64,000 bases of DNA from SHZI01 sp964384525 (GCA_964384525.1 CAYLKO010000001.1:53525-117524); one strand, 5' to 3'. Positions 25,933-35,040 are shown, counted from the first letter of the stretch. Notes: a model not told the origin generated them from the sequence alone. Translations and numbers: made by a program.

Positions 25933-26594
25933 GAGCTGCCATCCACCCGCGCCGTCTTCGGCATGTCATCCACACGGCGGCGGAGATCCACCAGCCACTT
26001 CTCCACATCCTTGCCATCACCGCCGAGCTGCAGGTACACCTCATAGTTCTGCAGCGCCAGATCAGGCCGCGGAACATAGAGTTCATACAGGATCGCCAGG
26101 TTGTAGTAGGCGTTGGCGTATCCAGGCTCCGCATCGATGGCCCGGCGGTAGGCTTCTTCTGCCTCGACAAACCGGCCCTGATGAACCTGCAGCACCCCGA
26201 TCTCGTTCCACACCGGACCACAGCGGCTTCACACCCGCGCCGCCTGATCAAACCACTGCAAAGCCCCCACCGGGTTGCCGGCTCTGGCCTGCACCAGACC
26301 CAGGTTCAACAGCGGCCCGGACAGCTCCGGATGCTCATGACTGAAGGCCTCAAGTGCTGTCGCGGCTGTGGTGGCCGTGGTGGCCTCGGTCGAGATCAGA
26401 TCTGCCACGAGGCTGGCATAGCGCGCCTGCAGCTCAGGCGACGGTGCCTCGCCCGACACGGTCGAGACGCTTGCCACGCTCGAACTTTCGGCGCCGCCAC
26501 CCAGCAAACCACATCCGCCCAGCAGGGCGGCGCTGGCCGCCAACCACAGTCCGCGGCAGCTGGTCACCCGGCGCAGCAGCGTTCGGCTCCGCAT
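25929..26594 (-). pseudogene. TPR lipoprotein interrupted by an in-frame TGA
   Basis: From the ATG at 26594 a lipoprotein signal (lipobox LGGC) leads into TPR helices (LLNLGLVQARAGNPVGALQWFDQAARV). The frame then meets TGA at codon 122 (26229-26231) and continues in the same frame as VWNEIGVLQVHQGRFVEAEEAYRRAI and further TPRs to 25929. Both halves clearly belong to one protein of about 221 residues, so a single codon change has split it, or the stop is read through. A short GTG-initiated C-terminal piece could start at 26213. No other gene here reads through TGA, so recoding is unlikely but untested. Confidence 0.75.
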
Positions 26595-26598
26595 CCAA

Positions 26599-29484
26599 CT
26601 AGTCCAGCCAGGTCGCAACATCTGCACTCCTTTCCGTACGGGCGTAACGCGCCGGCGCCATGACATGCAGCCGGGCAAAGCTCGCCCGCACCCACTCGTC
26701 GTAGACCCCGTCCACCACCCGGCCGGCATTGACGCGATACAGGTCGATGGCTTTTTCCTCGAACGGATACGCCTGCTCTTCCAGCAGCAGGCTGTACTCC
26801 TCGAGTTCCTCGGCAGAGAGACCGGCAGGCCGCTCGGAAGCCAGCAGGTCGAGGCTCAACTGGTAGTAGAGATCCGCCGTTTCAAAAGTGGCCGCGGTCG
26901 TGACCTGCGCCACGCCATAGGCGGCCGCGGCGCCATAGGCGCTCAAGGCCTGCTCCATGCGGCTTTTCTTCAGCTTGAGCGACGCGGCGAGCGGCGCTCC
27001 GAGATGGACGGCCATGAAGGCGTCGCGAGCCGGCCGTGCCAGCTCGATCGCCGCCATGGCGGCCAGAAAGCGGCTACGGGCGGTGCGGTTGGCGCCAGCC
27101 GACGCATCGGCGGCGACGATGGCCTCGAGCCAGCGCTGGCGCGTCGGCCAGTCGGCCTGTGCCGCAGCAAGTTCCGCCAGTTTGTTGCGGGCCTCCAGCG
27201 CCTCGGCCTGCGGCGCCGGAAAGCGGGTGACGATCTGTTCGTAGATGCGCGCTTCATTGCCGCTCTGGCCGGCTGCGCCATAGAGCTCGGCGGCCTGCCA
27301 CAGGGCGGCCCGCTGGACTTCGCCCGCGTCGGCTGCAGCGCTGCTGCCGGCGTTCGCAATGCGCTCGTATTCGCCGGCCGCTTCAGCCGCTCGACCGTCT
27401 TCCTTCAGCGCCACCGCCAGCTTCATGGTGACATCGGCATTGAATTGATGCTCCGGGAACTCCCGCCGAAAGCGCTGCAGGAGTCCCACCGCGTCCGGCC
27501 AGCGTTTGGCGGACAACAGCAGGGTGGCGGCGTCGAACAAGGCCGTCGGCCGAATGGTCGCCTCCGGCGCCGCATCGGCAATGCGCAGAAAATCCGCCAC
27601 GGCGGCATCGGTATCACCCGTGGCCTTGGCCGATTCGGCCTGACGATAGATGGAGGCTGCTATCCGCTCGGTTACCGCCTTGTGCTGCTCCGGCGGCAGC
27701 GCGAAACCCTGCAGGCGGACGTATGAGCGCTCAGCATCGGCGAAGCGGCCCAGATCAAACTGGGCATGCCCAAGCACCGTCCACGCTACACGCTCCTGAT
27801 CTGCCGTGGCCGGTGGCTGCAAGGTCACAACCAGCCCGGCCACCTGCAGCGCGCGCTCGAACTGACCGCCGGCATAGAGCTCCTCCGCCACCGTGGTCAG
27901 AACGACGGCAGCTTCGGGGTGCGCCGGATAGGTTGCGGCAAAGCGCAAGGCGTGATCGAGATACTCGCTGTGCCAGGCAGCGAGGGCGTCGCCGCTGAGC
28001 TGCTTCTCCTGCTCGCGGGCGGCCAGCAAGGCGGCATAACCGGCCTCTGCCGCGTGCTCATGCGGCCCGTAGTCATAGGCCGAGTGCAGATAGGCGTCAC
28101 GGGCGCCGGCAAAGTTCCGCGACTCGAACAGCAGGTCGCCCAGCAGGAAACTGCGTTCCCCCGATTCCGGATCAGCCGGGAAATAGGCCAGGAAACGCCG
28201 ATACCAGTCCGCTGCACGTTCGTAGTCGGCTGGCAACCGGCTCTTCTGCGCTTCCGCATGGTCGTAAGCCGCGAGGTCGCTCAGGTGGGTTTTCAGGGAC
28301 GCCACGACAGCAGGTTCATCAGCCGGCCGACGCGCAACCCAGTAGGCGGCATCCAGCCCATAGGTCTGGACAAACTGTCGTTTGGCATCCAGCGCCAGGC
28401 TGGGAAACTTGCCGCGGACATAGGCATCGATCGCGGCTTCCTGCAGCCGTGGCGACTGCGCATTGACCGGATCGCGAGCCACGAAAGCTTCGTAGGTTTC
28501 GGCAGCGTCGCGAAAGCGTTCCTTGTCCAGATACAGGTCGCCGAGCGACTGGTACAACAGATAGGTCCAGGCTGGTTCCGCGCTGCCAGCCAGACTACCG
28601 GCCTGGCTGCCGGCCAGTGACGCCGGGATGGAAGCCGCGCCATCGAGGTAGGACCAGGCAATGCTGGTCACGCGCAAGGTATCGTCCAGCAGCTCGCGGT
28701 CGGCGCGGCTCATGTCGGCGAGCAGTGCCGCAGGCTCCCGGCCGCCGGCTGGCAACTGCCGATCCAGCAACGCCAGAAAGGACTGCAGGCTCTCCTCGTT
28801 GTGGCCAAGCTTGAAGAGCGACCAGCCGTGCTTGTACAGCGCCTGCTGGTAAAAGGCCGACGCTTCGCCAAGAGCCAGAACGGCCGCGTAGGCCTGGACT
28901 GCGGCCGCATAGTTCTGGCGGACAAAATAGGTTTCCCCACGCCGGAACTCTGCTTCATCCCGGTGATGGTCCGCCGCCACGGCTGGCACGCCGGCAGCGG
29001 GCGCACCGGCGACCAAGGCATCCAGCGTCTGCAGGGATTCATCGCCGCGCCCTGCCCCTTCGAGGGCCCGGGACAGCTGATACAGGATTTCCGCCTGCTC
29101 GGCCGGTGCCTGGCTGTGCAGCTTCAGCAACTCCGTATAGAGATCGATGGCCTCACTGAAATATGCGGCACCCTGTCCGGCCTGCTCACCGCTGCTCTCG
29201 GCGTTGACGCCGGCTTCCAGATTGAGATCTGCCAGACGGCGCAGCGCTTCGGCCCGCATGGCCACCGGTCCGGTCTGGAGCGCCAGGAAGCGCCGGTACT
29301 GATCCATGGCTTGGGTGGCACTGTCGACTGCCGGCGCCTGGGGATCCACCGGCAACGCCTGTGCCTTGAGACTGCCGATCGTCGCCCGGGCCTCGCGGCT
29401 ATTCGCGGCTTCCTGATGATTGCCGAATGGCCACAAGCCGCCGGCCAGCGCGATGGACAAACACAGGGCAGCGGTCTGCATCAC
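26599..29484 (-). CDS. Large periplasmic TPR-repeat protein
   Basis: 961 residues with an N-terminal signal-like hydrophobic stretch (TAALCLSIALAGGLWPFG) and more than a dozen TPR-like helical pairs throughout, for example RFRDAAETYEAFVARDPVNA and DPESGERSFLLGDLLFESRNFAGARDAY. It would form a long solenoid scaffold in the periplasm. It overlaps the next TPR gene by four bases and ends four bases before the TPR lipoprotein. Partner proteins are presumably those in the cluster. No enzyme domain is seen. Confidence 0.82.
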   Translation of the reverse strand: MMQTAALCLSIALAGGLWPFGNHQEAANSREARATIGSLKAQALPVDPQAPAVDSATQAMDQYRRFLALQTGPVAMRAEALRRLADLNLEAGVNAESSGEQAGQGAAYFSEAIDLYTELLKLHSQAPAEQAEILYQLSRALEGAGRGDESLQTLDALVAGAPAAGVPAVAADHHRDEAEFRRGETYFVRQNYAAAVQAYAAVLALGEASAFYQQALYKHGWSLFKLGHNEESLQSFLALLDRQLPAGGREPAALLADMSRADRELLDDTLRVTSIAWSYLDGAASIPASLAGSQAGSLAGSAEPAWTYLLYQSLGDLYLDKERFRDAAETYEAFVARDPVNAQSPRLQEAAIDAYVRGKFPSLALDAKRQFVQTYGLDAAYWVARRPADEPAVVASLKTHLSDLAAYDHAEAQKSRLPADYERAADWYRRFLAYFPADPESGERSFLLGDLLFESRNFAGARDAYLHSAYDYGPHEHAAEAGYAALLAAREQEKQLSGDALAAWHSEYLDHALRFAATYPAHPEAAVVLTTVAEELYAGGQFERALQVAGLVVTLQPPATADQERVAWTVLGHAQFDLGRFADAERSYVRLQGFALPPEQHKAVTERIAASIYRQAESAKATGDTDAAVADFLRIADAAPEATIRPTALFDAATLLLSAKRWPDAVGLLQRFRREFPEHQFNADVTMKLAVALKEDGRAAEAAGEYERIANAGSSAAADAGEVQRAALWQAAELYGAAGQSGNEARIYEQIVTRFPAPQAEALEARNKLAELAAAQADWPTRQRWLEAIVAADASAGANRTARSRFLAAMAAIELARPARDAFMAVHLGAPLAASLKLKKSRMEQALSAYGAAAAYGVAQVTTAATFETADLYYQLSLDLLASERPAGLSAEELEEYSLLLEEQAYPFEEKAIDLYRVNAGRVVDGVYDEWVRASFARLHVMAPARYARTERSADVATWLD

Positions 29485-31385
29485 GGATCCACCTGTGGTT
29501 CGGGACGCACCCGGGCCGTGGTGGCCGCACGATCGTAAATGGTGGCCAGGGCAAATTGGGCCTGCACCCTATAGGCGGCCAGGCGCTCGCGCTGGTCGCG
29601 CAGCGTGTCGATGGCCATCGCATGCAACCGACCCTCCTGCTCGCCGCGCACCTGCGCAATGATCTGCTGCATCTTCCCGATGCGCGGCACCACCGCCGCA
29701 ATCCGGCGGGAGAAGCCGTCGAGATCTGCCGGCGTATCATTGCGTACAGCATTGCTTGCCGTCTTCAGATCCGCTGCCCTGGTCAGCAGCCCATCGAGTG
29801 CCCGCAGATTGCGCTTCTGGGTCCACAGCCGGTATTTGTATTCACGATCCAGATCCCAGAGCTGCACGCCCTTCAACAGGCGGTAGCGATCGTGCAGGTC
29901 GCCGGCTCCGGCTGCGGCGAGGCCCTGGTCATTGCCGATCGCGGTGATCCGCTGCCATCGATCCAGCTCTGCGTCCGTGCCGAGACCGCTGACGTCGCGC
30001 GTCTTTTCGATCGTTGCCAGACGGGCGGCCAGCACATCCCGACGCCCCTGCAAGCCGGCCAGATCGATCCGGTCCAGACTGTTCTGCACCCGGGGTTCGC
30101 GCCGGGCAAAGGCCTCGCGCTTGGTATTCACCACCTCATCGAAAGCCGCCAGTTTGTCCTGCCATGCCTGCAGGTGCCCGCTCAAGGCATCCAGATCGCG
30201 GACATTGCGCAGCCCTTCCTGGAAAGCGTTGTTGGCGATGAGCGGATAGAGATAGCGGGCTGCGGTGGAATCCGGCAACTGGTCGAGCTCCCAGTACCAG
30301 CGGCCGATGCTCCGGTCATCGCGGGCGAGCAGTGCCCGGGTGAGCTCGCCGCTTTGTGCCGAGGCAATGGCTTGGTCCAGCTGATCGATCTCGCTATCGA
30401 AGGACAGCAGCGCGGACTGGTAACCGGCGGCCGCCGAACCGTGGGCATCGAGGCTCGCGTAGGCATAGGGCACGGCCAGCAGCGACTCCTGCACGGCGCT
30501 GTCTTCCAGGGCGCGGTTCTTGAGTTCGAGCCACGGGGTCAGCGCCGCGCGATAGTCGTGGGCGGCGGCATCCGCCCAGCCAACACCGAGCAGGGCCTTG
30601 TTCGCGTAGGGGCTGGCCAGCCGGACCCGCGCCAGGACCGGGCGCGCCTGACCATCGAGTGATTTCTGCAGATAGGCATAACCCAGGGCGAGATTGGCTT
30701 TGTCACGCAGATCGAGCAGCTCGGCAGACTTCGGTGAACTGCGCCCGACCCGATCCAGTTGTCGTGCACCTGCCTCGAGACGGTCGAGACGGATGAAGGC
30801 GACGCCGAGGTTGTAGCGCGCATACGGCAGCCAGTTTCCCGGCCCCTGCCAATCATCCAGCAACGCGGCTGCCTCATCGAAGCGTTGCATGGCCATGAGC
30901 GACTGCGCCTTCAGCATCGGCAGTTCTGCCGACAGCGCCGCCGGCAAGGCGCCGGAAATCCGTGCAAAGGCCGCCAGCGCCTCGTCGTTGAGCCCACGCT
31001 GGTAACGCACCTTGCCGAGATAAAACCAGGCACGGTCACGGACCGATGGCGCCACGTCAGCCGTGAGCAGCCGGTTGAAAATCTCCTCGGCCCGCACATG
31101 CTGACCGTAGTTCAGATAGAGCCCGCCCAGCAGCAATTCGGATTCCGTCTCGTGGTTCTGCACCCGCCCGGTCGACCGGGCAACCAGCAGGTGGGTCAGC
31201 GCCTCGAAGTGCTCGTCCTGATAAAACTGGAACAGGGCCTCACCGTAGTAGAGATCACGAACTGCCTTTGCGGCCATCGGATCGACGGGTGGGCGATCGG
31301 CTGCCGAAGCCGGGCTGCCGCCGATCAACCCGCGGCCGATCAGGCCCAGGCTGCCGAGTCCCAGCAGTGCAGCCAGACGGCTCAC
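29481..31385 (-). CDS. Periplasmic TPR/coiled-coil scaffold protein
   Basis: 634 residues. After a signal peptide (LAALLGLGSLGLIGRG) come TPR-like repeats in the first half (YGEALFQFYQDEHFEALTHL, VRAEEIFNRLLTADVAPSV, RDRAWFYLGKVRYQRG) and a more charged helical second half with possible coiled coils. Its start is three bases after the stop of the 182-residue periplasmic gene and it overlaps the larger TPR gene, showing strict operon packing. I see no catalytic motif. Probable structural partner of the 961-residue protein. Confidence 0.8.
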   Translation of the reverse strand: MSRLAALLGLGSLGLIGRGLIGGSPASAADRPPVDPMAAKAVRDLYYGEALFQFYQDEHFEALTHLLVARSTGRVQNHETESELLLGGLYLNYGQHVRAEEIFNRLLTADVAPSVRDRAWFYLGKVRYQRGLNDEALAAFARISGALPAALSAELPMLKAQSLMAMQRFDEAAALLDDWQGPGNWLPYARYNLGVAFIRLDRLEAGARQLDRVGRSSPKSAELLDLRDKANLALGYAYLQKSLDGQARPVLARVRLASPYANKALLGVGWADAAAHDYRAALTPWLELKNRALEDSAVQESLLAVPYAYASLDAHGSAAAGYQSALLSFDSEIDQLDQAIASAQSGELTRALLARDDRSIGRWYWELDQLPDSTAARYLYPLIANNAFQEGLRNVRDLDALSGHLQAWQDKLAAFDEVVNTKREAFARREPRVQNSLDRIDLAGLQGRRDVLAARLATIEKTRDVSGLGTDAELDRWQRITAIGNDQGLAAAGAGDLHDRYRLLKGVQLWDLDREYKYRLWTQKRNLRALDGLLTRAADLKTASNAVRNDTPADLDGFSRRIAAVVPRIGKMQQIIAQVRGEQEGRLHAMAIDTLRDQRERLAAYRVQAQFALATIYDRAATTARVRPEPQVDP

Positions 31386-31388
31386 GGC

Positions 31389-31937
31389 TTATTCCCACTC
31401 ATTGACCAGAAACTCGGGCTGCTGCTTGCTCTCGCGATCGGAAATGCGCAGCTCGACGAACTTGGCCCCGATGCCCTTTTCGATTTTCAGGGTGGCGCCG
31501 CGCCGATAATCCCGGGTGTGTGGCCCCTCGCCGGTAAAGACCGCCGTCAGCTCGTGCTCGCCGGTTTTCAGGTTGCCGAGATAGATGCGGTGCACTCCAC
31601 CACGCAGCAGCGCCTTCACTTCCCGCTCGGTATACAGGTAATTGCTGACGGGCTTGTCATCGATGAGGATCTGGACGGAATCCAGCTCAAAGAAGTCGCC
31701 CACATCCATGGAGACGAATACAGCACCCTGCGTAATCGAGGGAAACAGGAGCTCTTCTTCGAGAAGAAACAGTTCCCGGTTAAGATCGAGAACCTCATCC
31801 TTCAGCACCTGCACTTCCGTGTCGACGCTGGCTGCCGCTGGCGCCGCCTCCTCCGCCCCTGACTGATGACTGAGGAGCACACCGGCGATGAGCAGCGCGC
31901 CGCTCAGCAGATGGAATTGCGTGACGTTGTGGGCCAT
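31389..31937 (-). CDS. Periplasmic protein, coiled coil plus beta domain
   Basis: 182 residues: signal peptide (about 8-28), a short coiled-coil region (VDTEVQVLKDEVLDLNRELFLLEEELL), then a beta-rich domain with QILIDDKPVSNYLYTEREV and GGVHRIYLGNLKTGEHELTAVF, which resembles a fibronectin- or PEGA-like fold. The end is strongly charged. No catalytic residues are obvious. It is the second gene of the cluster after TlpA, so it is likely an adaptor between the motor and TPR scaffold; that is inference. Confidence 0.7.
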   Translation of the reverse strand: MAHNVTQFHLLSGALLIAGVLLSHQSGAEEAAPAAASVDTEVQVLKDEVLDLNRELFLLEEELLFPSITQGAVFVSMDVGDFFELDSVQILIDDKPVSNYLYTEREVKALLRGGVHRIYLGNLKTGEHELTAVFTGEGPHTRDYRRGATLKIEKGIGAKFVELRISDRESKQQPEFLVNEWE

Positions 31938-32000
31938 GGCTGTATTCCTGGTTCTGGCAGCGACAATGCCGTGGCGCTACTCGCGGACGAGTTGCGCCAG

Positions 32001-32590
32001 TTACTCGGCGTACCGGGCGGCATCGCCGCTCCGATATTTTTCGTGGACGAAGCGGACCGTACCGTGCGGATCGATGAGCACCGTCAGGGGCAGGTCGGAG
32101 AGGTCGTACTCACGAGCCACGACATTCCCGGCGTCATGCAGGACGGCCAGCGTGTAGCGCCGGTCCGCCTCGGTGCTGGCCTGCACATCCTTGTCGATGT
32201 TGATGGCAACCACCCGGACACCCTGCGACGCGTACTGCTTCCTGAGGTTTTCGAGCACCGGAAGCTGGTCCACGCAATGCCCACACCAGCTTGCCCNNNN
32301 NNNNNNCTGTCACCCGGTTGCAACCCCGCCGCTTCGGCGCGACACGGCCCACACCAGCTTGCCCAGAAGCTCTGGAGCACGGTGTCGCCACGCCACTCGG
32401 AGAGCCGGATGTTCCTGCCGGCTGGATCCTTCAGGGCGAAATCAGGGGCTGGCTCGCCAGGAACGGCGGTGGTCGCGCCTGCCTGGCCTGGGAAGGCCAC
32501 GCTGGCAATGGCCACGCTTGCAACGGTCAGGCTGGCAGCCAGCAGCATGAGGTGCAGCCGCTGTCTCGCGAATCGCCAGTTGGAGTGCAT
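32001..32590 (-). CDS. TlpA-like thiol-disulfide oxidoreductase, split by assembly gap
   Basis: A signal-anchor N-terminus (RLHLMLLAASLTVASVAIA) is followed by PAPDFALKDPAGRNIRLSEWRGDTVLQSFWASWCGPC, a TlpA-type fold up to the gap at 32297-32306. Past the gap the sequence again reads SWCGHC then VDQLPVLENLRKQYASQGVRVVAINID and DLPLTVLIDPHGTVRF to the stop. The shared active-site segment on both sides (17-18 identical bases) shows the join is not simple: either one gene with a misjoined overlap or two thioredoxin genes collapsed. It is the first gene after the c-di-GMP riboswitch. Confidence 0.75.
32297..32306. other. 10-N assembly gap inside TlpA-like gene
   Basis: Placeholder gap of 10 N. 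The bases CCCACACCAGCTTGCCC occur just before it and again at 32348-32364, so the flanking contigs probably overlap rather than being separated by a true 10-base gap. Confidence 0.9.
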
Positions 32591-32654
32591 GCCAATCGTT
32601 CCCCGGTTCCGCCTTCAGGCAGACAAGGGCAACGGTGCAGATGGGGACGCGCAC

Positions 32655-32679
32655 GAACTCAGCCTCGTTGACTGAGTTC
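32655..32679 (-). promoter_or_regulatory. Hairpin directly after the riboswitch aptamer (expression platform)
   Basis: Perfect 8-bp inverted repeat GAACTCAG/CTGAGTTC with a nine-base loop, immediately 3' of and touching the aptamer P1 strand. No U-tract follows, so it is not an intrinsic terminator; it may compete with P1 and act on translation or on Rho access. Confidence 0.55.
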
Positions 32680-32791
32680 CATTCGGCAGCCCCGCTGTCG
32701 TCAGCGCATCCCGCCCGGGGGATGCGCTTGTAGACCGGTGGCTTTGCGTCCCCGCCTTTCAGCGGGTTTGCCCTTGTCGACACGGGCATGG
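32679..32791 (-). promoter_or_regulatory. Cyclic-di-GMP-I (GEMM-I) riboswitch aptamer
   Basis: On the minus strand: GGGCAAACC (32765-32773), a GAAA tetraloop stem P2 (CCGC/GCGG), the invariant GGACGCAAAGCC (32740-32751), a long P3 (GCGCATCCC pairing GGGATGCGC at 32704-32727) and a closing AGCGGGGCTGCCG (32685-32697). P1 can form between CCAT (32788-32791) and ATGG (32679-32682). Every conserved block of the GEMM-I class is present in order with the right spacing. It lies about 90 bases upstream of the TlpA-like gene start in a 277-bp gap, so it should couple c-di-GMP level to expression of the ten-gene cluster. Confidence 0.93.
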
Positions 32792-32867
32792 TGACAATCC
32801 CGGGGACGAATTCCTGCGACCTTGCTCACGTCCTGCTCTGCGTGAGTCAAATTGCCGGGGGCTTATG

Positions 32868-33845
32868 TCAAGGCGCGGCGGGGCGCAATCCAGTCGAAAA
32901 ATGCACATCGCCCCTGGCGTCGACCAGCACCGCTTCATAGCCGGGCATGGCATCGATCAAGGCGAGACCATCCTTCACCCCGAGGATGAACACCGAGTTG
33001 TCGAGGCCATCGGTCATCGTGGCATCCGGCCCGATGACCGTCACGCTGCGCATGCCGCGGGCCGAATCGCCGGTCTTCGGATCGATGATGTGGTGATAGC
33101 GGACGCCGTCCTCGTCGAAGTACCGCTCGTAGTCGCCTGCCGTGGAGATCGCCTCGTTGTTCAGGGCCAGTCGGGTGATCCAGCGGTCCTCGACGTCGGG
33201 GTCGCGGATGCCAACCACCCAGGGCTTGCCGCGCCGGTCACCGATCAGGCGGGTATCGCCGCCGGCGTTGACGCGCCCGTTGGTGACGCCGGCCTTGCGC
33301 AGGAGATCGGCCACCTTGTCGCAGGAGTAGCCCTTGCCGATGCCGCCGAGGTTGATGCGCGTGCCCTCCTTGCTGAACCGGATGGTCGACCTGGCCGGAT
33401 CCAGCACCACATGGCGGTAGTTGATGTCCGGCAGGTTTTCACGGATGGCTGTTGCATCGGGGTGGATGTCGGCGCGGAAGTCGTACAGGCGCCCGACGCT
33501 GTCAAAGGTGATGTCGAAGGCCCCGTGGGACAGCACCGACATCTCGAGTGAGCGCTGCACGATGTCGAAGAGTTCTGCTGAAACGTGGACGGCTTCCCGG
33601 GCGGCATTGCGGTTGACGCCCGAAATCTCCGATTCGGGCTTGTAGGTGCTCATCCAGGATTCGATGCGGTCGAATTCCGCCATGCCGGCTGCCAGCAGCG
33701 GCCGGGCCTGCGCTTCGCTGTCGGCCCAGATCTGGATTTCGATCTGTGTGCCCATCTTGCCCGCCGAATCGGCATACCACTCTGCATGCGCGGTCGCGGC
33801 AAGCAGCACCATCAGGGCAAGGGCACATCGAACTCGGCTACGCAC
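32868..33845 (-). CDS. apbE: ApbE: FAD:protein FMN transferase
   Basis: 325-residue exported enzyme that attaches FMN covalently to Ser/Thr of partner proteins. GTG 33845 was chosen because AAAGGA lies six bases upstream and a signal peptide (ALALMVLLAATAHAEW) follows. Family blocks seen: HGAFDITFDSVGRLYDF, INLGGIGKGYSCDKVADLL, GRVNAGGDTRL and the Mg/FAD-binding MTDGLDNSVFILG near the C-terminus. It is the last gene of the DUF3570/DUF4266 operon, 50 bp after DUF3570, and is followed by the riboswitch leader of the next cluster. Confidence 0.93.
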   Translation of the reverse strand: MRSRVRCALALMVLLAATAHAEWYADSAGKMGTQIEIQIWADSEAQARPLLAAGMAEFDRIESWMSTYKPESEISGVNRNAAREAVHVSAELFDIVQRSLEMSVLSHGAFDITFDSVGRLYDFRADIHPDATAIRENLPDINYRHVVLDPARSTIRFSKEGTRINLGGIGKGYSCDKVADLLRKAGVTNGRVNAGGDTRLIGDRRGKPWVVGIRDPDVEDRWITRLALNNEAISTAGDYERYFDEDGVRYHHIIDPKTGDSARGMRSVTVIGPDATMTDGLDNSVFILGVKDGLALIDAMPGYEAVLVDARGDVHFSTGLRPAAP

Positions 33846-33894
33846 TGGAAATCCTTTCGCTGGCAGACCACGGATGGTACTGCCTGTGTCGGGA

Positions 33895-35040
33895 TCAGAA
33901 CCAGAGCGAGAAGAACAGCTGGTAGACCTGGGCGTCGAAATCGTAGAGGGGTTCGGTCCCCACGGAACTGCTGCTGCGCAGATCCCGGAAATCGTCATAG
34001 GTGAAAAAGTAGTAGTCCATGAAGATGTTTGCCGTGGCCTTCAGCGGCCGGCTGCCCTGCCGGTCCAGGAAGGTGTAGCTCACGCCCACATGCGGGCCCT
34101 GGCTCTGGAAGCTGCTGAGTTCCTTGTCGCGGGCCAGAAAGTTCTGGGCATTCGCATGGGGAAAGAGGTCGCTGTAGAAATCGGCCGCCGACTGCGTGTA
34201 GAAGCGGTATTTCAGGTCGAAAAGCCATTTCGTGCGGAACGGCTGGGCATAGCCGATCTCGACCGTGTGCGCGTCAATGCCCCAGTCGTCGGTGAAGAAG
34301 CGATACTCGGCGAAGAGCGCCGCCTGATATGGCAGGCGATATTTCGCCCGGATGGCGGCGGCGTTGCTGGCGTGGGTCCGCGGATAGACTTCCGCCTGCA
34401 GGCCATAACCCCGCGCTTCATTTGGATCGGCATAGCGGACCCGGCGATAGGGGTTGTTGAGAAAGCCCTCATCGGCAATGGCTTCGTAACTCAAGCCGAC
34501 GATCAGGTTCCGCGTCAGGATCTGCGTCAGGCCCAGGCGATAGGCGCTGCGGTCCACCTGATCGGAAAACACGGCATCGCCGCGCCGGCTCACGTCGTCC
34601 GCGCCGCTGCCGTAACCCAGCGTGACCGTGGTCAGGCCACCGAAAATATCCTGGCTGATGGCGAAGTTGAGCGTCCGGGCCTGATAGTCATTCTCCTCGC
34701 TGTTGCTGTAGTTGACACTCATCGTGGTATCGCCACGCAGGTAGTCCACCCCGAAGCCCCACTGCTTGCGCTCCTCCTTGTAACCATCCGGGCTCGCGCC
34801 GGTGGTGACCACGTCGATGGAGGCGCTGCTGATGGTGTCGACGTAATAGCTGCCGGTGACCGACACCTTGTCGCCCACGGATTTCCGGACCAGCAGCGAT
34901 GGCCCGTTGATCTCGATGCCGCCGCCATCGTAGAAATGATGCAGGTAGTCGGCGCGGTCTTCAGGCAGCACGGCCGCCATCACGGCGGGCGACGCCAGCA
35001 ACAGGATCAGGGCCCGGAGGAAGGTGGCAGCAGGACTCAT
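33895..35040 (-). CDS. DUF3570 outer-membrane beta-barrel protein
   Basis: 381 residues with a signal peptide (LRALILLLASPAVMA) and repeated amphipathic beta-strands ending in a C-terminal aromatic residue (FSLWF), typical of outer-membrane barrels. The family region RADYLHHFYDGGGIEINGPS and SVTGSYYVDTISSASIDVVTTGAS is the DUF3570 hallmark. I chose ATG 35040, one base after the DUF4266 stop. DUF3570, DUF4266, TlpA and ApbE are recurrently encoded together and are thought to form an extracytoplasmic flavin/redox system. Confidence 0.9.
   Translation of the reverse strand: MSPAATFLRALILLLASPAVMAAVLPEDRADYLHHFYDGGGIEINGPSLLVRKSVGDKVSVTGSYYVDTISSASIDVVTTGASPDGYKEERKQWGFGVDYLRGDTTMSVNYSNSEENDYQARTLNFAISQDIFGGLTTVTLGYGSGADDVSRRGDAVFSDQVDRSAYRLGLTQILTRNLIVGLSYEAIADEGFLNNPYRRVRYADPNEARGYGLQAEVYPRTHASNAAAIRAKYRLPYQAALFAEYRFFTDDWGIDAHTVEIGYAQPFRTKWLFDLKYRFYTQSAADFYSDLFPHANAQNFLARDKELSSFQSQGPHVGVSYTFLDRQGSRPLKATANIFMDYYFFTYDDFRDLRSSSSVGTEPLYDFDAQVYQLFFSLWF

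Noticed and set aside
26213..26231. UGA recoding as selenocysteine
   Set aside because: No SECIS-like hairpin directly after the TGA was evident and TPR helices do not use selenocysteine; a mutation or sequence error is simpler.
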